A stretch of DNA of 64,000 bases from Scatophagus argus. Its lineage: Eukaryota; Chordata; Actinopteri; Scatophagidae. Both the position numbers and the translations under genes were made by a program. Every line of letters begins with the position of its first letter. The stretch's first letter is position 1. Below the pieces are notes generated by a model. It searched no databases. It saw only the letters and a list, made by a program, of their open reading frames with translations, and was not told the origin of the DNA. Below are positions 23,001 through 35,800 of the stretch, in pieces. The stretch is taken from positions 4,271,627-4,335,626 of the forward strand of contig NC_058495.1 of assembly GCF_020382885.2 (NCBI RefSeq), written 5' to 3'.

Positions 23001-23284
23001 TGGAGTCACCCTCAAGTGTAGACTTCTAGATAGTCATGATTCTGTAAAATTAGAATTGCAAATAGATTTTGAAGTTTTAAAGGAATGCAGCACTGACCGT
23101 ATTTATTTTGAGAACTAAACCTATGATAAGCTGCTAATTTGCTTAATATTCATTCACACGGGATGGCAGGTAGGTACAGTAAATTCCAGTGACTTCCAGT
23201 GCTGTCCCCAACAGGTGTTTTGTTGAGTGTTTTGCTGTCAAATGCTGGAGTACATACTGTGCATGCAAATCAAGAAGTCACTGG

Positions 23285-23612
23285 ATATAGGGCTGTCTCA
23301 CTGATATTCCATTAATCTGCCAGTTACTGTCTTGATTAATCCACTTACCATTTGATCCATACAATTTTGAAAAATAGTGAAAAATGCTGTTTTCTTAAGC
23401 TCAAAGTGTCTTCTGATTAGTCTGCTGCTGGTCAGCCCAAACCCATAAAATTTTTTTATGACCATATCTGCAAGCCCCCATAAAAAAGAATATTTGATTG
23501 TTGTTTTTCCATGAGAAATTAATTATTTATCAATAATCAATCAATCGATCAATAATCGAAATAGTTGTTAACTAATTGTTCGGCAGTCTAACAATCAGTT
23601 AATTAATTGGCC
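23285..23612. repeat. dispersed teleost repeat with ATTAATCGATTA-type end
   Basis: GGGCTGTCTCACTGATATTC, TTTTGAAAAATAGTGAAAAA and, at the far end, CAATCAATCGATCAATAATC and GTTGTTAACTAATTGTTCGG. Same family as 6262-6583; it ends about 90 bases before the first draxin coding exon. Confidence 0.55.
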
Positions 23613-23721
23613 CTTAAATCTACTTAAAGTTTCTATAAATTTTTTCTAATTACAAGCTGACTGTGTGCAGCTTTAACATGCATTTTGTCTTGCCAACAGG
23701 TGGCGTTATCCTTTACAGATA

Positions 23722-26700
23722 ATGGCGGTCTCCTGGAGTCTTTTACTGACGGTCTCGTTTGCGACCCTGGTCCTGTCGCACAGCACTGAGCCTGGAACCC
23801 CTCATGGAAAGAGGAGACAGGCACAGACCTCAGCAGGTGGCAGCAACACCCTGCAGCACCCCCTGCAAGGTCTACAGGGCCACCGTCACAACAGGGACCG
23901 TGGAGGGCACGGGGGCCAGGGCACCCGCAATGCCAAAGCTGGAGCTGGTCTGCTCTCCCACAGGCCCCTGCACCCCCTGGCCAGGCCTGAGGATGATGGG
24001 ACAGGCCTGGAGAGTTTGAGCCCAGTGAGACTGGAGATGGGCCCAGGCAGGGACAGAGAAAGAGTTCGAATGAGTATGAAGAGTCCCTCTCAGGTCCGGG
24101 AAAATGACCTTCTGGGGACACGCAAAGGAAAGGGGCATGGACATGGACACCATTTGGAGCACAGGAGACAAGGGAGTCGGCATGACAAGGGGAGGCATGG
24201 AAAAGGTGAGTGGCCTGATCCAGACATGGAGAACATAGACTGGGTCAGAATCACCAAGACCTCATTTCTTTTTTTTGTTGAAAAACTCCAGAACCCTAGA
24301 TTGATTTTTTTTGTATTGGTTTTTTTTTGTTTGTTTGTTTATTTTGTTTTTTTTAAATTTTGAACAAAAATGGTTGCGTGCCTTTTTGTAAACTGTGCAT
24401 TTTGGAGTCATAGCACATCAGTTTTGGTATAATTATGTGTCTTGATCTCTGTCCTGTCTGTCTCTTCCTGATCCTGACCTGAGCTCAGCTTTTAAAGACA
24501 GAGATCAGTTGGAGGATCCACCCTCCTTCTCCTCTGCAGCTTCCCCCTCCCTCAGAATGACCCCGTCCAGTGAAACCCCTTCCCCCATCGCTGCCGTCTT
24601 TGGCTCTGGCTCCTCCATGGTTACCACGGTGATGAACGAGCATCCCCCAACACCCCCGGCCTCCACCAAACCCCAGGTAACCCCAAGGAAACCCAAGTGC
24701 TTATTAAAGGCTGCATCTGTTGTGCCTCAGTGTGATCCCAGTGTGTGGGGAGAAATAGAGCGAAAATGGGCCCCATTACTGCCGTTATGCTGCCCCAAAC
24801 CTCATAGCTCATCTTGGAAATGACACACTCTACGGTGTGCACCTGAAAGCACTGCTTGTGAAAAATATTGTCAAGCGCACCAAACTCACTGGTCGCAGTA
24901 TGTATGATAAATATGACAGTATTCTATAATAAAACTATGCCTCCGGGACCAAAATCATACAGTTCAGAGTCCGGCAGCACATTTTCTGTAACTGCCTTTA
25001 TTAGAAACCATGGCAGGACAAAATGTATGTGAGCACAGAGAATGGTATTTTTTTTGTTTTGTCCAGCACTGGGCACATGCACTGAAAAATCTACAGGAGT
25101 GCATGGGGCACCACTCACCACCTGTCACATTCACCCAGCATGATGCTTCAACAGTATGTATAAACAGCATTTATAAGGAAAAAAAATCACGTCTTCCCGA
25201 GCCTCCTTTTATCCTGGAACCATTACAAATGAGGCTCTTCGAGACAAGACGGCACCTGATGTCAATAGATACTGAGCCGGTGCCCACTTAATGAAAGCTT
25301 TTACATTTGTCACAGCTGCTGTTACTAAAACCCAACAGCTTGTAGGGCATTGTGGGAAATATTTGCTTTAGTTTCCGGATGACAGACTCTGTTTGATTGA
25401 CAGTTGTTTTGTTAAGGAGTTCTGCTCAAGACAACAAAGTGTAGATATTTTTTAAAGAATCTCTCTCTGCATTATATTTTCGTTAAGTTTTGACTGAAGA
25501 CATTCTTCTGAACAGATTTTTCATTTCAAATTATTATTCCTCACAAGAGCTCAGCAGTAGGACACGTGCTGGGACTACAACTAGTTTCTCAACAGAAAAA
25601 AACTGTAAACTATAAACCAGCCATTGTTTGCTGAAAAGGCGATGTTTTATCTGTTGTCCCACTGAAATGTTGAAAAGGGACCCTTTATCTTAGCTTTCAA
25701 AACTCAAAACCTCGCTTCATCCTCATTTTTAGCAAGCCTTGGTGGTTTGCAGTTTTGATTTTACAACCACGAAGACATTTCTGTTCTGACATAAAGTTTA
25801 AGGGGCCCGACATCATTATCTGATACTACCAATTACAGTAGTGGCAGCAATCAGCATATCCTCCAAATTAAGATCAAAGCTCATAAATGTTACAAAAACA
25901 ATTCATATGAAAATGTCTGATCAGCCACCTCTATGGTTAAAGGTTAACATAACCATCCATCCATTTTCTATACCGCTTATCTGTCAGGGTCGCGGGGTTG
26001 ACATAACCAAATTTTCTTTATTTACAAGATACTGTTTTTTAGGAAAACGTTAACCTGGTCATTTTAGGCGATCAAGCAAACAACCGGTGCTGTCATTTTA
26101 CTAGTGAGGATAGTCAATGTGCACTGCATTCAGTTTTCAGCAAAATCTCGTGAGGTGCTGACAGCTCTTTTTGGCTTCCCTGGTCTGTCTCTGTTTGATG
26201 TCAGTAGACTGGATTGTCATAGTCTTTGCTATGAGAGCAATCAAAGATTATTGGACCATAGAAGAAAGTACTAACCTTTAATGAACCTTGTTTCAGTGGT
26301 ACGATCATGTGGCAAGGCTTCTTAATTAATTTTCGATCTTCTGTTGATGGTTTAATGAGCAGCCGAGCACAAGGAGGTAGCCCCCTACAATTAATCTAAT
26401 TGATATTTCCATTCAGACTCATTTCCTGAGGGTGAAAGGAAACAGGTATGGATCTGTTTCCATGAAGAAGTTGATTCTTATTTTTTGATGGATGTCTTTC
26501 TCGGATCAGATATTCCTCAGGAGGCATTTCAAAGTCCTGCTGACCTAATTATACAGTCAAGCATTTGTATTTTGTTTTCCACTGTGAGAGGAAAATGATA
26601 GTGGTAATGATTTAATGGTATTTTTGCAGAAGGTTGAGGCTGTGCTATCTACCAGAGACTTTGTTTTACAGCATTGTCATCATACTCTTATCTGACTTTG

Positions 26701-29700
26701 ACTTTCAAGAATCCGTTCCCTCCAAAATTCAGTTGGTTATCTAGTCTCCCCAATACCAACACAAAGTCAGGCAAAGTTTCTTTGTCCATAAAACATTTCT
26801 GCAACTTCTCAGCAAAATGGCATTGCAGCATTCTCCTGAACATTTTCATTTTAACATTTTATTCTCGGAGGAGTGTCAGTGAAGTGTCTTCTGTGGCTTT
26901 AGAGTAAGACTTTGATTTTTCTTTTGTGTGGGTATAGACAAAAGTTAAATGACTTTAACAGCAGCAGTTTGCACCTTGTAAGCTACCAATGGTCAGTGTT
27001 TGTTTCTTTCCATCATGGACCAGCTTCTTTTATTAACCTTAATCAAATACATTTAGTTGCCTCAACCAGATAAACTGCATAAGACATTTTTGTACCAGTC
27101 ACATCAGTTGTTTTGTGAGGAAAAGAGCCTTTTGTTGCTCGAGTATGAGTATTTGTTGGTTTGACAAAAAAATTGGCAACCATGATGAAACCATGGTTGC
27201 TGAAATAAATAAGGCAAAAAAATACTTTCAGAATAAAGAAAGAAATTACTTTGAAAAGTACCTTTCCCTCACAATGCTATGAGGCTTCTACCAAAATCAG
27301 TGGTTTATTTGACTGAAACACTGTGTATATTTAAACATCTCGTTGAACTAAATCACACAAACAGTACAGGAAAAATAAAATGTCCACTGAGGACTGCTGA
27401 TCACTTGCAGACTGCACCAGTGGCCTGCTCTCCTCACACAAAGCCTGTAGTTGTGCGTAATGAACTGTAGATTTCAATCCATATGTCTGTATATTGCATA
27501 TATATCAACAATATAAATGCTGTGATATATACTTATATACCAGATTGCGGCAGCTGTATTCTCTGTCACCAATCAATTCAATTTTAATGCTCTGCTGCTA
27601 TCTCTGTTGACTCTGTGAGGGTATTTTATGAACCAATGAAGCAGCTCATACTGCTACTCACTGCAACACAAATCGATTGGCTGAACACCCTGAATGTGTT
27701 TACTTGCCATACTGATAGAAAAAAATCGACAAATCAAACCATGGTCATATACTGCTGACTGACGTGACAGACCTGATCTCTCCAATGTATTCTCTACAGG
27801 AGCTCATATGCTGGATCGTGTTCAAGTTAAGGCTAATTTTTAATGCACAACTTAATATTCTGATCACAATTGTATTTGAATCCATAAATAAAGAAGATGC
27901 TTTAAATATTACCATGGAAGCAGACCTTGACACAGCATGCTGAAAATGACTGGAGATGGGTTTAGGTGTTTACAGATTTGCATGTCTGAGCTGTTCTGTT
28001 ACAGAGTGGGAGTTAAGCCCTATGCTCCCACTGAAATGAAGAGTTAGTTATGAAATGTAAGATGCCCCTTCAAGCTATGTTTGCTTTTTTACAGAGGTCT
28101 GGAAGAAGAAAAGGACAAGATGAGGTGATGCCAACGCTGGACATGGCACTCTTTGACTGGACAGACTATGAAGACTTGAAACCCGTGGACACCTGGCCGT
28201 CTTCCAGGGAAAAAGGTTAGCCATTAGCTTTAATTGTGAGTGTGGGGTTGTAAAATGTTCTGATTTGTAAAGCCTTTTTTGGTGGAAATTATCCACATTA
28301 AACTAAACTAACCAACTAACCAAAATAATGGACAAATTGAAATTGGAAAAGTTTGACCCGATGATGGTGCTAGATGAATATGGGATTGAGGTTATTGCAA
28401 GAAATTCTTAGAGCAATTCCTCCAACAGTTATTTTAATAAATAAAAATGTCAACCTTATAGTGACACTTGAGAAAAAAGTCAGGTGATCACCAAAATAAT
28501 CACTATTCATTCTGTGGACTAAAATGTCTATCTAAAATCTGGTGGCATTCCTTCCAGTAGTTGTTGAGATATTTTATCAAGTAGCTGAAAAAATATTCAG
28601 ACTGTCAATGCTTAAAGGAAAATTCAGATGATCTCCATCATAATTAGAATTTATTCTGCAGGAAGAGCTGTAGCAGATTTCATGGTGATATACCTTACCA
28701 CAAAAGTCAAGCTCATGGTATCACTAGAGGAAAAATCAGGACATAACCAAAGTGGATTTACCTTCTGGGGACCATGATCATGAGAATTCCTCCAATATTA
28801 GTAGAGGTATAGAGGTAGAGAGGTGTGGACCAACTGACAGACTGAAAGACAGATAGACATTGTCATCCCTAGAGCCATACAAGTGAGACACTTACTGACA
28901 CTTTCTTTGAACTGAACACAGATGTCAAATAAAGTGAAATAAGTGCAGCTGTGAGTTTAAATCATTTGCTTTAATAGCACATTAATCTCACTTTCTATGA
29001 AACTACAGTAAGTAGCCAATGATGGCTGGAATGTCCATAGAACTACACAGTGACTTTTTCATTGCCTCCTACTATATATTCAGTATATTTTCATTTTATT
29101 TTACTTGCTGGGGATTAAGTAGTAACCTATATTTAACCTGTGTTAAATATAAATATTTATATTTATTGTGTTGTATGAATTCAGTAAATAGGTTTTTGTC
29201 TATGGCCTTATACAAATATAAAAGACTTCACTAGAAAATAATAACATTTCTTTTTCCTGCTGCAGACAAGAAACGGAGTAAGAACCTCAGTAGTGGAAAT
29301 GTGACTGTAGACGCCGATGCCATTGAGCCGTGTGACCACCACCTGGACTGTCTCCCAGGTCAGTGTACATCATAGATGTCAGTCTGGACCACAATACAGC
29401 TCTGAGATGCTTCAAAATACTGAAGATTTAAGGTCAATTTATGCAACTATTTTTCTTATGAAGTATAATAATGACAACACCTTTCCAGAAATCATATAGT
29501 GTGGTATGAATAGATTCTCATATATAAAACTCATATTTAACATTGAACATGAAAGAATTTATTTGTCACAGTTCCTTCTTTGTAATGTAAACATCAACAC
29601 TTGGTTTCAAAATTTAAAAGTAAGAGAAAAACATCCTCATGTGTCATTTAACACTCAAAAAATTAAGTTAATTTGCTTCAACAGGACTTTGTGGTTTGAT

Positions 29701-31953
29701 CAGATTTGATTGAGTACCTGGCTGTGTATTGTGTTCTACACACTCAATCAGTATGTACTGCATACTGTTACTAAATGAATGATTATACTCCACTACCAGC
29801 ACAGACTGTTGACACCGGAGTAAACAAAAGCAATGTTTCTTCTCTGTATCACATGACTGTGTTGTGTGCCACTGAATAAAAATTGTTGTCAGAAATGTAA
29901 ACCAACATTATGTATGTGAGTCCCTGCATTGTTTTCTTTTAACTGTACCTTAATGTCCTGGGTCCTGAGTAGCTCCTACTGCACTCTACATCATTCTTAA
30001 TTATTTTGTGCAGTCATGCCTCTTAACAGCCACAGTGTGCTGTTAGAACTGTCTGCCTCATACATTTGGATTGTCTAAAGAGATGCATTTTGGGGCAGTT
30101 GAGTTTGTATATGCCCTTAACGCATACTCAGAAATTCTTGCTAATGTAATATACATCCATTGTGATGTACGCACAAAATCCACTGTACAACTGGAACACA
30201 TTACATTACTAATTTGATGTCCTACTCAGTATGAATAGTTAGTATTCTGAACACAGACTTTGGTGTCATTTCTAATGAAGTCTAATGGAGATGTATGGAG
30301 AAGCACAATAAAACCCAACATATCTACCTTTGATGGTTGCATTTGATCAAGAATGCCCCCACCAAATGAGAGAACACACTGCAGAGAATAGGCTAATGAC
30401 TGCTTTTTCCATATGTGTTTGGTCTTTAAATAGTATCCAAACATGATTATAGACATACTTTATTTGTCTAATCTCTGAAGGTTTTTTTTTTCGTTTGGTC
30501 GAGGCATTTCTTTATCAAAGTTCATACAACATACCGCTAGATATGTTGGGTTTTAATGTGCTTTTCTATACATTTCCAATGGACTTTAATGGAACTGGCA
30601 CCAAGCATAGCATTAGAAGGTTGGTATTATGACATTACAGCATTTGGACTTCACTCGTAGGCAAAAACACAGAAAGGGATAGTCTTAAATAGAAATAGCC
30701 AAAACTGTAACTTTGGTGAAGCATGTGGTGTTCATGTAGGACCTCATGATTCATAGTAAGAATCTGATTGAGAGTTTTAAGTGCCTTTATGATGATTATG
30801 CAATTTTTTTTAGAAATTGTTACTTACACAACTTGAAGTCATATACTTTTTCAGTGTTCCACATGAATCATGCACATGCTAATATCACATGGGTTTTCCA
30901 TGTGCTTCTTCCATTTAAGGTTGTTGTTGTGACGAGAGAGAACATGAGTGTAAACCTCACAACCGAGGTCTCAACAACAAATGCTACGATGACTGCATGT
31001 GTGAGGAAGGTGAGTGATGCGTATCACTCTGTATTACAGCTGTATAGTATGTACCACAACTTTTGTTCTACATTCTGCTTTGTACTGGCCTTTGTACTTT
31101 TTAATCTCTGATTACTGTGCTTTTATCGATATTTATTGCATGCCTTTTTATCTTAAGCATGTGGATACTGCCGGAATTTATGAATTTTCCTCGGAGATGA
31201 CATAGGTCGCTGCTTAAAGTAGGACTAATGATTTTGGAAAACAGGCTTATTTGGTTTTTGGTGGAGAGTGAGACAAGAGGATTGACTCCATGACATTACT
31301 GATAAAAGCCAAAGAGTAGTCAAGGATATAACGCTAACCCACCCTAAAACAGCAAAGTGTTGGTTTCATTGTCTGTAAGTGGATTTTGTTACCTGGGGAC
31401 AGATCCAGACCAGCAGTTTCTCCTTGTTTCCAGTCTTTGTGCTAAGCTAATCAGCTTGAACTTCATATTTAGTGTCAATCACCTTATCCAACTCCAATAG
31501 CCAGTGAATATGTGTATATCCCAAAACCTTTGTTTTAAAGCTATAACTTTGATGGTACTTTTAACATCTATATAAGCACTTTGTCTATTCTCACTGTTTA
31601 TAAATATTTCAAAAGTCATATACTGGTGTTAGGGGTCAATAGATTGGGTTGGCAAGTAGGTTAGCACTTTCATAATGTTGATTTTTTACATTCTTAGTTT
31701 CCATGGCACTGTAGACTTTGCTGCTTGTTCATGAAATTCCTGTACAGCTATTGCTCTTGCACATGTGAAGACTTGCAGTTCATCTTATTAACCCTCTATA
31801 GAGATATTATATAGATATTATATTATTTATTATCTTTCAGGGTTTCGCTGTTATGCTAAATTCCACCGGAAGCGGCGTGTGACAAGGAGGAGGGGTCGCT
31901 GTGTGGTACCAGAGACAGTCAGCAGTGACCAAGGAGGCTTCATCACTATCTGA
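23722..31953 (+). CDS. draxin: draxin (dorsal inhibitory axon guidance protein), complete CDS, 6 exons
   Basis: Secreted repulsive axon-guidance protein that binds netrin-1 and netrin receptors. Exons: 23722-24205, 24489-24676, 28095-28215, 29266-29358, 30920-31009, 31841-31953; phases join exactly to 362 residues (human about 349). Residues 1-19 form a signal peptide ([19 protein letters not shown]). The first exon is Gly/His/Arg-rich and low in similarity. Exon 3 encodes the conserved [19 protein letters not shown] segment characteristic of the netrin-binding region. Exons 4-6 encode the cysteine-rich domain ([50 protein letters not shown]) ending [13 protein letters not shown] at 23722 is chosen because a signal peptide follows immediately and no upstream in-frame coding is evident. 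Confidence 0.96.
25948..26000 (+). repeat. fragment of the CTATACCGCTTATC repeat
   Basis: CCATCCATCCATTTTCTATA, CCGCTTATCTGTCAGGGTCG, CGGGG. Other copies: 48172-48290 (same strand, longer) and 59518-59560 (reverse). Widespread 3'-type teleost retroelement sequence. Confidence 0.6.
28325..28860 (+). repeat. dispersed repeat (GATGGTGCTAG family)
   Basis: Begins AATGGACAAATTGAAATTGG and contains CCCGATGATGGTGCTAGATG, AAAGTCAGGTGATCACCAAA, two AGTTGTTGAGATATTTTATC-like units and ends GGACCAACTGACAGACTGAA. The phrase order is that of a common teleost element built from partly repeated ~200-base units. Lies in draxin intron 3. Confidence 0.65.
29266..31953 (+). CDS. draxin: draxin C-terminal cysteine-rich domain exons
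   Basis: Three exons (29266-29358, 30920-31009, 31841-31953). Spliced reading crosses the 29358/30920 junction as a Gly codon and then three consecutive TGT Cys codons (30922-30930), giving [13 protein letters not shown]. Mammalian draxin has PGTCCD at this place, so here one position that is normally Ser/Thr is Cys, making 11 rather than 10 cysteines in the domain. The [11 protein letters not shown] stretch is a likely heparin-binding basic patch. Confidence 0.9.
31365..31535 (+). repeat. dispersed repeat with GTGCTAAGCTAATC motif
   Basis: CCTGGGGACAGATCCAGACC, TTTCCAGTCTTTGTGCTAAG, CTAATCAGC, then CTCCAATAGCCAGTGAATAT. Same family as 18205-18330. Confidence 0.55.
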
Positions 31954-33110
31954 GAACAGGAGGTGGGGGACAAGATGGATGGGGTTGAAAGAGGAGGAAC
32001 AGGAAAAATGACCCCATGACAGACATCCCATGACCACGGTGACAGACCAAGTGCTGAAAGGTGAAGGCTTGCTGGTTTTTCAAAATTACAGTGTAAAGCA
32101 ACTAAATGACAATATCTGTTCTGATAAAACAAAATAGCAGGTGACTAAACTGGATATATAATTTGATTGTTGCATCATGGGATGAGCTACACCTTCTAAT
32201 CCAGCAAATAACCATCTTTAAGCACTTATTTAGTTTGGTTAAAATTCATACATCAGTCTTAATTTAGTTCTGGTCATTCCGATCACAGAAACATGTACAT
32301 GTTTTAAAAAGAACATGAGAAGGGGCTTTTCAAAGCTTAGGGCAGTGATAACCCATTGTGCCGGGGGGGGGGGGGGGCATCCGGCTTCATCGGCTCAAAA
32401 AAGGTTGGGAAAGGACACTGGCTTAGTGTTTGGTTTTTTTTTTTGTCTTTTTTTTTTTTTTTTAGAAAATTTGCTTTGAATTGGTATACAATATTCATGT
32501 GGCTGACAACACATGACTGAGTGACACTTAATTCTTTATGGGCTGCTGTTGGTTTTTATTTCTTTACAGAAAAAAGCAGATTTTGTGAGTTTTGGAAAAC
32601 CCTTTGCAAATCTCTCTCACAGTTCCCCTGCATCTGATTATCTCTGTCTCTGGTGATCTGAGTCAAATAATGTTTACAAATCATTTCTAGTACTGAATTA
32701 CGGTGCTTGGACTCCCAAATGAAAGGCTTTTACCGCCTCAGGATGATTCAGATTGAGTCAAGGAAGCTGTCACTCACACAAATGATACTAAAGCTACATT
32801 GAAATAGTGTTGGTTCTCTGCTCCATTTTCTTTCTAAAAATTATTTGTGAATACTATTTGAACCCAGCCTGCTGTCCTGTATTGTAAATATGAATGTGTT
32901 TAAACTGCAATAACCTTTTGTTAAATTGACACCATTTCTCTTCAAATGTACTTAATGGTAGAATTATAAATGAAGATGTCTGTTTGACCTTCCTTTTACA
33001 TGTCTTAATATATGTTTTATTTATACCGTTCTTAAAAGACAGGCTTGTCAATATGTTGTGTTTTTCTGTCTTTTTTGTTTTCACGATTAAACACTTGCTA
33101 GGAAAATGTC
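31954..33110 (+). other. draxin: draxin 3' UTR
   Basis: Sequence after the TGA at 31951-31953. An ATTAAA signal at 33086-33091 is followed about 20 bases later by a TG/T-rich downstream element, the best cleavage site seen. It includes a 15-G run at 32363-32377 and T-rich stretches near 32430-32465. Confidence 0.6.
33086..33091 (+). terminator. draxin: polyadenylation signal ATTAAA of draxin
   Basis: ATTAAA in CACGATTAAACACTTGC with a GT-rich downstream sequence (TGTGATGTTGGATTGTTG). Confidence 0.5.
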
Positions 33111-33154
33111 TGCTGTGATGTTGGATTGTTGTCTCTCAGTCTTGTTTGTGCAAA

Positions 33155-33196
33155 TGGGACTGTGGCCTCACTCACTCCCATGAGGCCACAGTCCCA
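33155..33196. repeat. perfect 16-bp inverted repeat with 10-base loop
   Basis: Left arm TGGGACTGTGGCCTCA (33155-33170), loop CTCACTCCCA, right arm TGAGGCCACAGTCCCA (33181-33196), with no mismatches. It sits about 45-90 bases past the draxin poly(A) site and immediately before a dispersed repeat starting GGCAGTGGTGG. Confidence 0.85.
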
Positions 33197-33197
33197 C

Positions 33198-33430
33198 CAC
33201 AGGCAGTGGTGGAGCAAGTATCCAGAAATCCTCTACTTAATTACAAATATCAATGCACTAATGTAAAAATACTCCATTAATAAAGTATAAAAAAGTAAAA
33301 AGACAGTAGTGTGAAAGCAGCATTTTACTGTTACAGCTGCTGGTGGCATAGTTCTCAGGAAGAACTAGCTTTTTACTACATTATAGACAGTTCAGTAAGT
33401 TAATCCAATTATTCCGAAGCCAGGAGTTGG
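33198..33430 (+). repeat. dispersed repeat (CAGTGGTGG family)
   Basis: CAGGCAGTGGTGGAGCAAGT, AAAAATACTCCATTAATAAA, AAAAGTAAAAAG and GCAGCATTTTACTGTTACAG occur in the order of the abundant teleost 'cagtggtggaagaagtattcag...gtaaaaatactccattacaagtaaaag' element. A second copy with the same head is at 58820. Confidence 0.6.
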
Positions 33431-33481
33431 GCCTTGCCAAAGAGTCACAAGATTATTCTAGGAGGCCATCAGTTGAAAAGA

Positions 33482-33499
33482 CCCCCCCCCCCCCCCCCC
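33482..33499. repeat. poly(C) run
   Basis: Eighteen consecutive C. Confidence 0.9.
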
Positions 33500-35547
33500 A
33501 CACTTTCTACCACAAGTTAAGAGCATGTGGCTGGACACAGTAGGTAAATGAGCATCGAGATGTTTTGAAGAAGGCTGAGAGATTTCATATTTTGTTTCCC
33601 TCCTTCATTTATTTTACTTCAGAAGAGCGCAAATCATGACTCTTTTTTTATGAGGTTCTAGCTGATGTTTTCTGAAAACTGATTTTGAAACCTATTACTA
33701 ACAATAGGTTTTTTAGGTTTTTTTTTGTCAGCAATAAGGTGCCATCTGTCTCCATGTAACAACATAAAAGCAGCAATCCTTGAAGCTCATTATCTCCAAA
33801 CCACCCCAAACTGTGTCAGAACCTTTCAATGCAAAGCTTACGACACATTAGAGCAAGTATAAGCAATAAGATTCAGTGCGTCTCCTCTAAGCACACAAGG
33901 CCTCTGAAAATCTATCTGTATCAATATTTGATTAGATGGAAATAGTAGAACTCATTTTTCTTTCCTAACCACCAGCTCAGTTGGACTGTGATTGTGCCAT
34001 CCTGATTTACGACCACAGAATAAAAGCAGTAGTGATGTATTTTTAATACTTACCTCTGACAGAGTGCTCTGGTGGAGTGCCCTGTTGAAACCTGGCCAAC
34101 AGCCAGCCAGGTGATAGATTACACACAGCCACATCCTGGCTGAGCTGCAGCTTTACATCGCCAACATGGAGGGACCTTTTTTTAAAAGGCTTTCTTGAAG
34201 TAATTAATTACTGAAGTTTCTATCTTAACCCAACTTTTCAAGAACAGCTCACTCTCAAAAGAACAAGAATGAGAACAGCTCAGATATAGTAAACAAAGCA
34301 GCTTGAAAATCTGCAGTCATCTGCAATTTGAGAGACAATAAAACAGTACATAAATTATTTGTATTGAAAATAGACAGATGTATGATAAGTGAAGTACGGA
34401 AGATTTAACGCAATCAGATCTCTTGTGGAACATTTATGTGCTCTGTCATTCACCTGTGGGGTCACAGAAGGCTGGGGTGTGAAAGGGATCTTTAATTTTC
34501 TATTACCTACAGCATTATGTGCTCCAAGAACTACTTTTCCTCTAATGGTTAAACACATTACGCCTCAAATTAAATAACATGTCCCACATCTGTCGCACAG
34601 CAGCCTTATTTTGACACACATATACATACAAACACATTTAGCACGACAAATTACAACAGCTAAATTTGGCTCTAAATTGTTTGCAAGCATTAATACTTCA
34701 ATCAAGCTGAGTCATGAGCTGACTTATGGGCAGAGGTCACCAGGAGGTCAGGGTTCACTGTGGATAAGGGAGTGCAGGGGCCATTTGCCATGTCTGAAGC
34801 ATAAAATGGTTCATCTTCTTTCAGGTATAAGAGGACATGTGGGAAAAAAATCAGTAAGAACTCGCCCTACATTAGCATTTTAAAGACCTGACTGCTGCTC
34901 TTGTCCACTGTATTTGAGTACATTAGATCAAGAGTTAAATATGCATATTATGTCATTTTAGACAAAAAAGCAGTAGTAAGGAGGAAGAATGTCAGTCACA
35001 GAACCTCAACCAAATATTTAATGATTTTGTGCATTTAGAGACAATTTATGTAAGAGACTGAGAGCCAAAAGTAAAAAGAAGATCTGCGGTGTAACATTAT
35101 TTAGAGATACACAAAGGACTACGAAAATGCAACTTTATTCTCAACTTTGGAGATAACTCAAAGCCCACTTACAAGCTCTTTTCCAGAACTTTTAAACACA
35201 TCTTCAAGTTTTCATCAATGGATGGATTTTCAGATGCCATCATGTGAGCTAAGGATGGAACCTTAGCCACATGGTAACAGGTAAAGGTATAATGTATCAC
35301 TGTCAATATCAGTAACCCTTTCCATTGTAACTATCAACTAATTATTGAGATTTTTGTCATTGTCTGAGTCCTCATGTTTTTTCTGCCTGTGAACTTCATT
35401 GTTGGGGTGTTACTGTGTTTTTTTACCTCACCATTTTCTTTGTTGAGTGAAATATTATCCAAGCCAATAAAGATAATGGGAAATAAGACCCAAGTGATAG
35501 CATATATCACAAACCCAGATCTATTTCTTCCATTTTTATGGAATATA

Positions 35548-35800
35548 TTTCTGTTTTGGATGGCCCCCTGGACGTCTTCCTGGGAAGGTGCTCCGGGCAT
35601 GGCCCACCGGGAGGAGGCCCTGAGGAAGGCCCAGGACACGCTGGAGGGACTATGTCACTTGGCTGGCCTGGGTCCACTAGGAAGAACTGGAGGAAGTGTC
35701 TGGGAAGAGAGAAGTCTGGGCATCCTTGCTCAAGCTGCTGCCCCTGCGACCCGGTTCCGGATGAAGCAGAAGAAGATGGATGGATGGATGGATGGAACTA
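35548..35800 (+). mobile_element. 5'-truncated LINE 3' end with (GGAT)n tail
   Basis: CCCCCTGGACGTCTTCCTGG, GGAGGAGGCCCTGAGGAAGG, CCCAGGACACGCTGGAGGGA and CTCAAGCTGCTGCCCCTGCG, then GAAGAAGATGGATGGATGGA tail units (35770-35797). This is the GC-rich 3' end of a very common teleost non-LTR retrotransposon, ending with its characteristic ATGG tail. The overlapping frames of up to 143 codons are part of it, not host genes. Confidence 0.75.

Larger units (their letters stand above)
15244..23699 (+). other. draxin intron 1 (8.5 kb), no coding sequence seen
   Basis: Bounded by the GT at 15244 and the CCAACAG acceptor ending 23699. It holds microsatellites, a pyrimidine-rich tract, dispersed repeats and stretches of unique sequence (16.5-17.0, 17.5-17.8 and 19.9-20.3 kb) that look like ordinary or possibly conserved regulatory DNA. 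No exon with homology was recognised on either strand. Confidence 0.5.

Noticed and set aside
23633..24121. 162-codon minus-strand open frame
   Set aside because: It is antisense to the GC-rich first coding exon of draxin, needs a non-ATG or internal start, and shows no family similarity; it is a shadow of codon bias.
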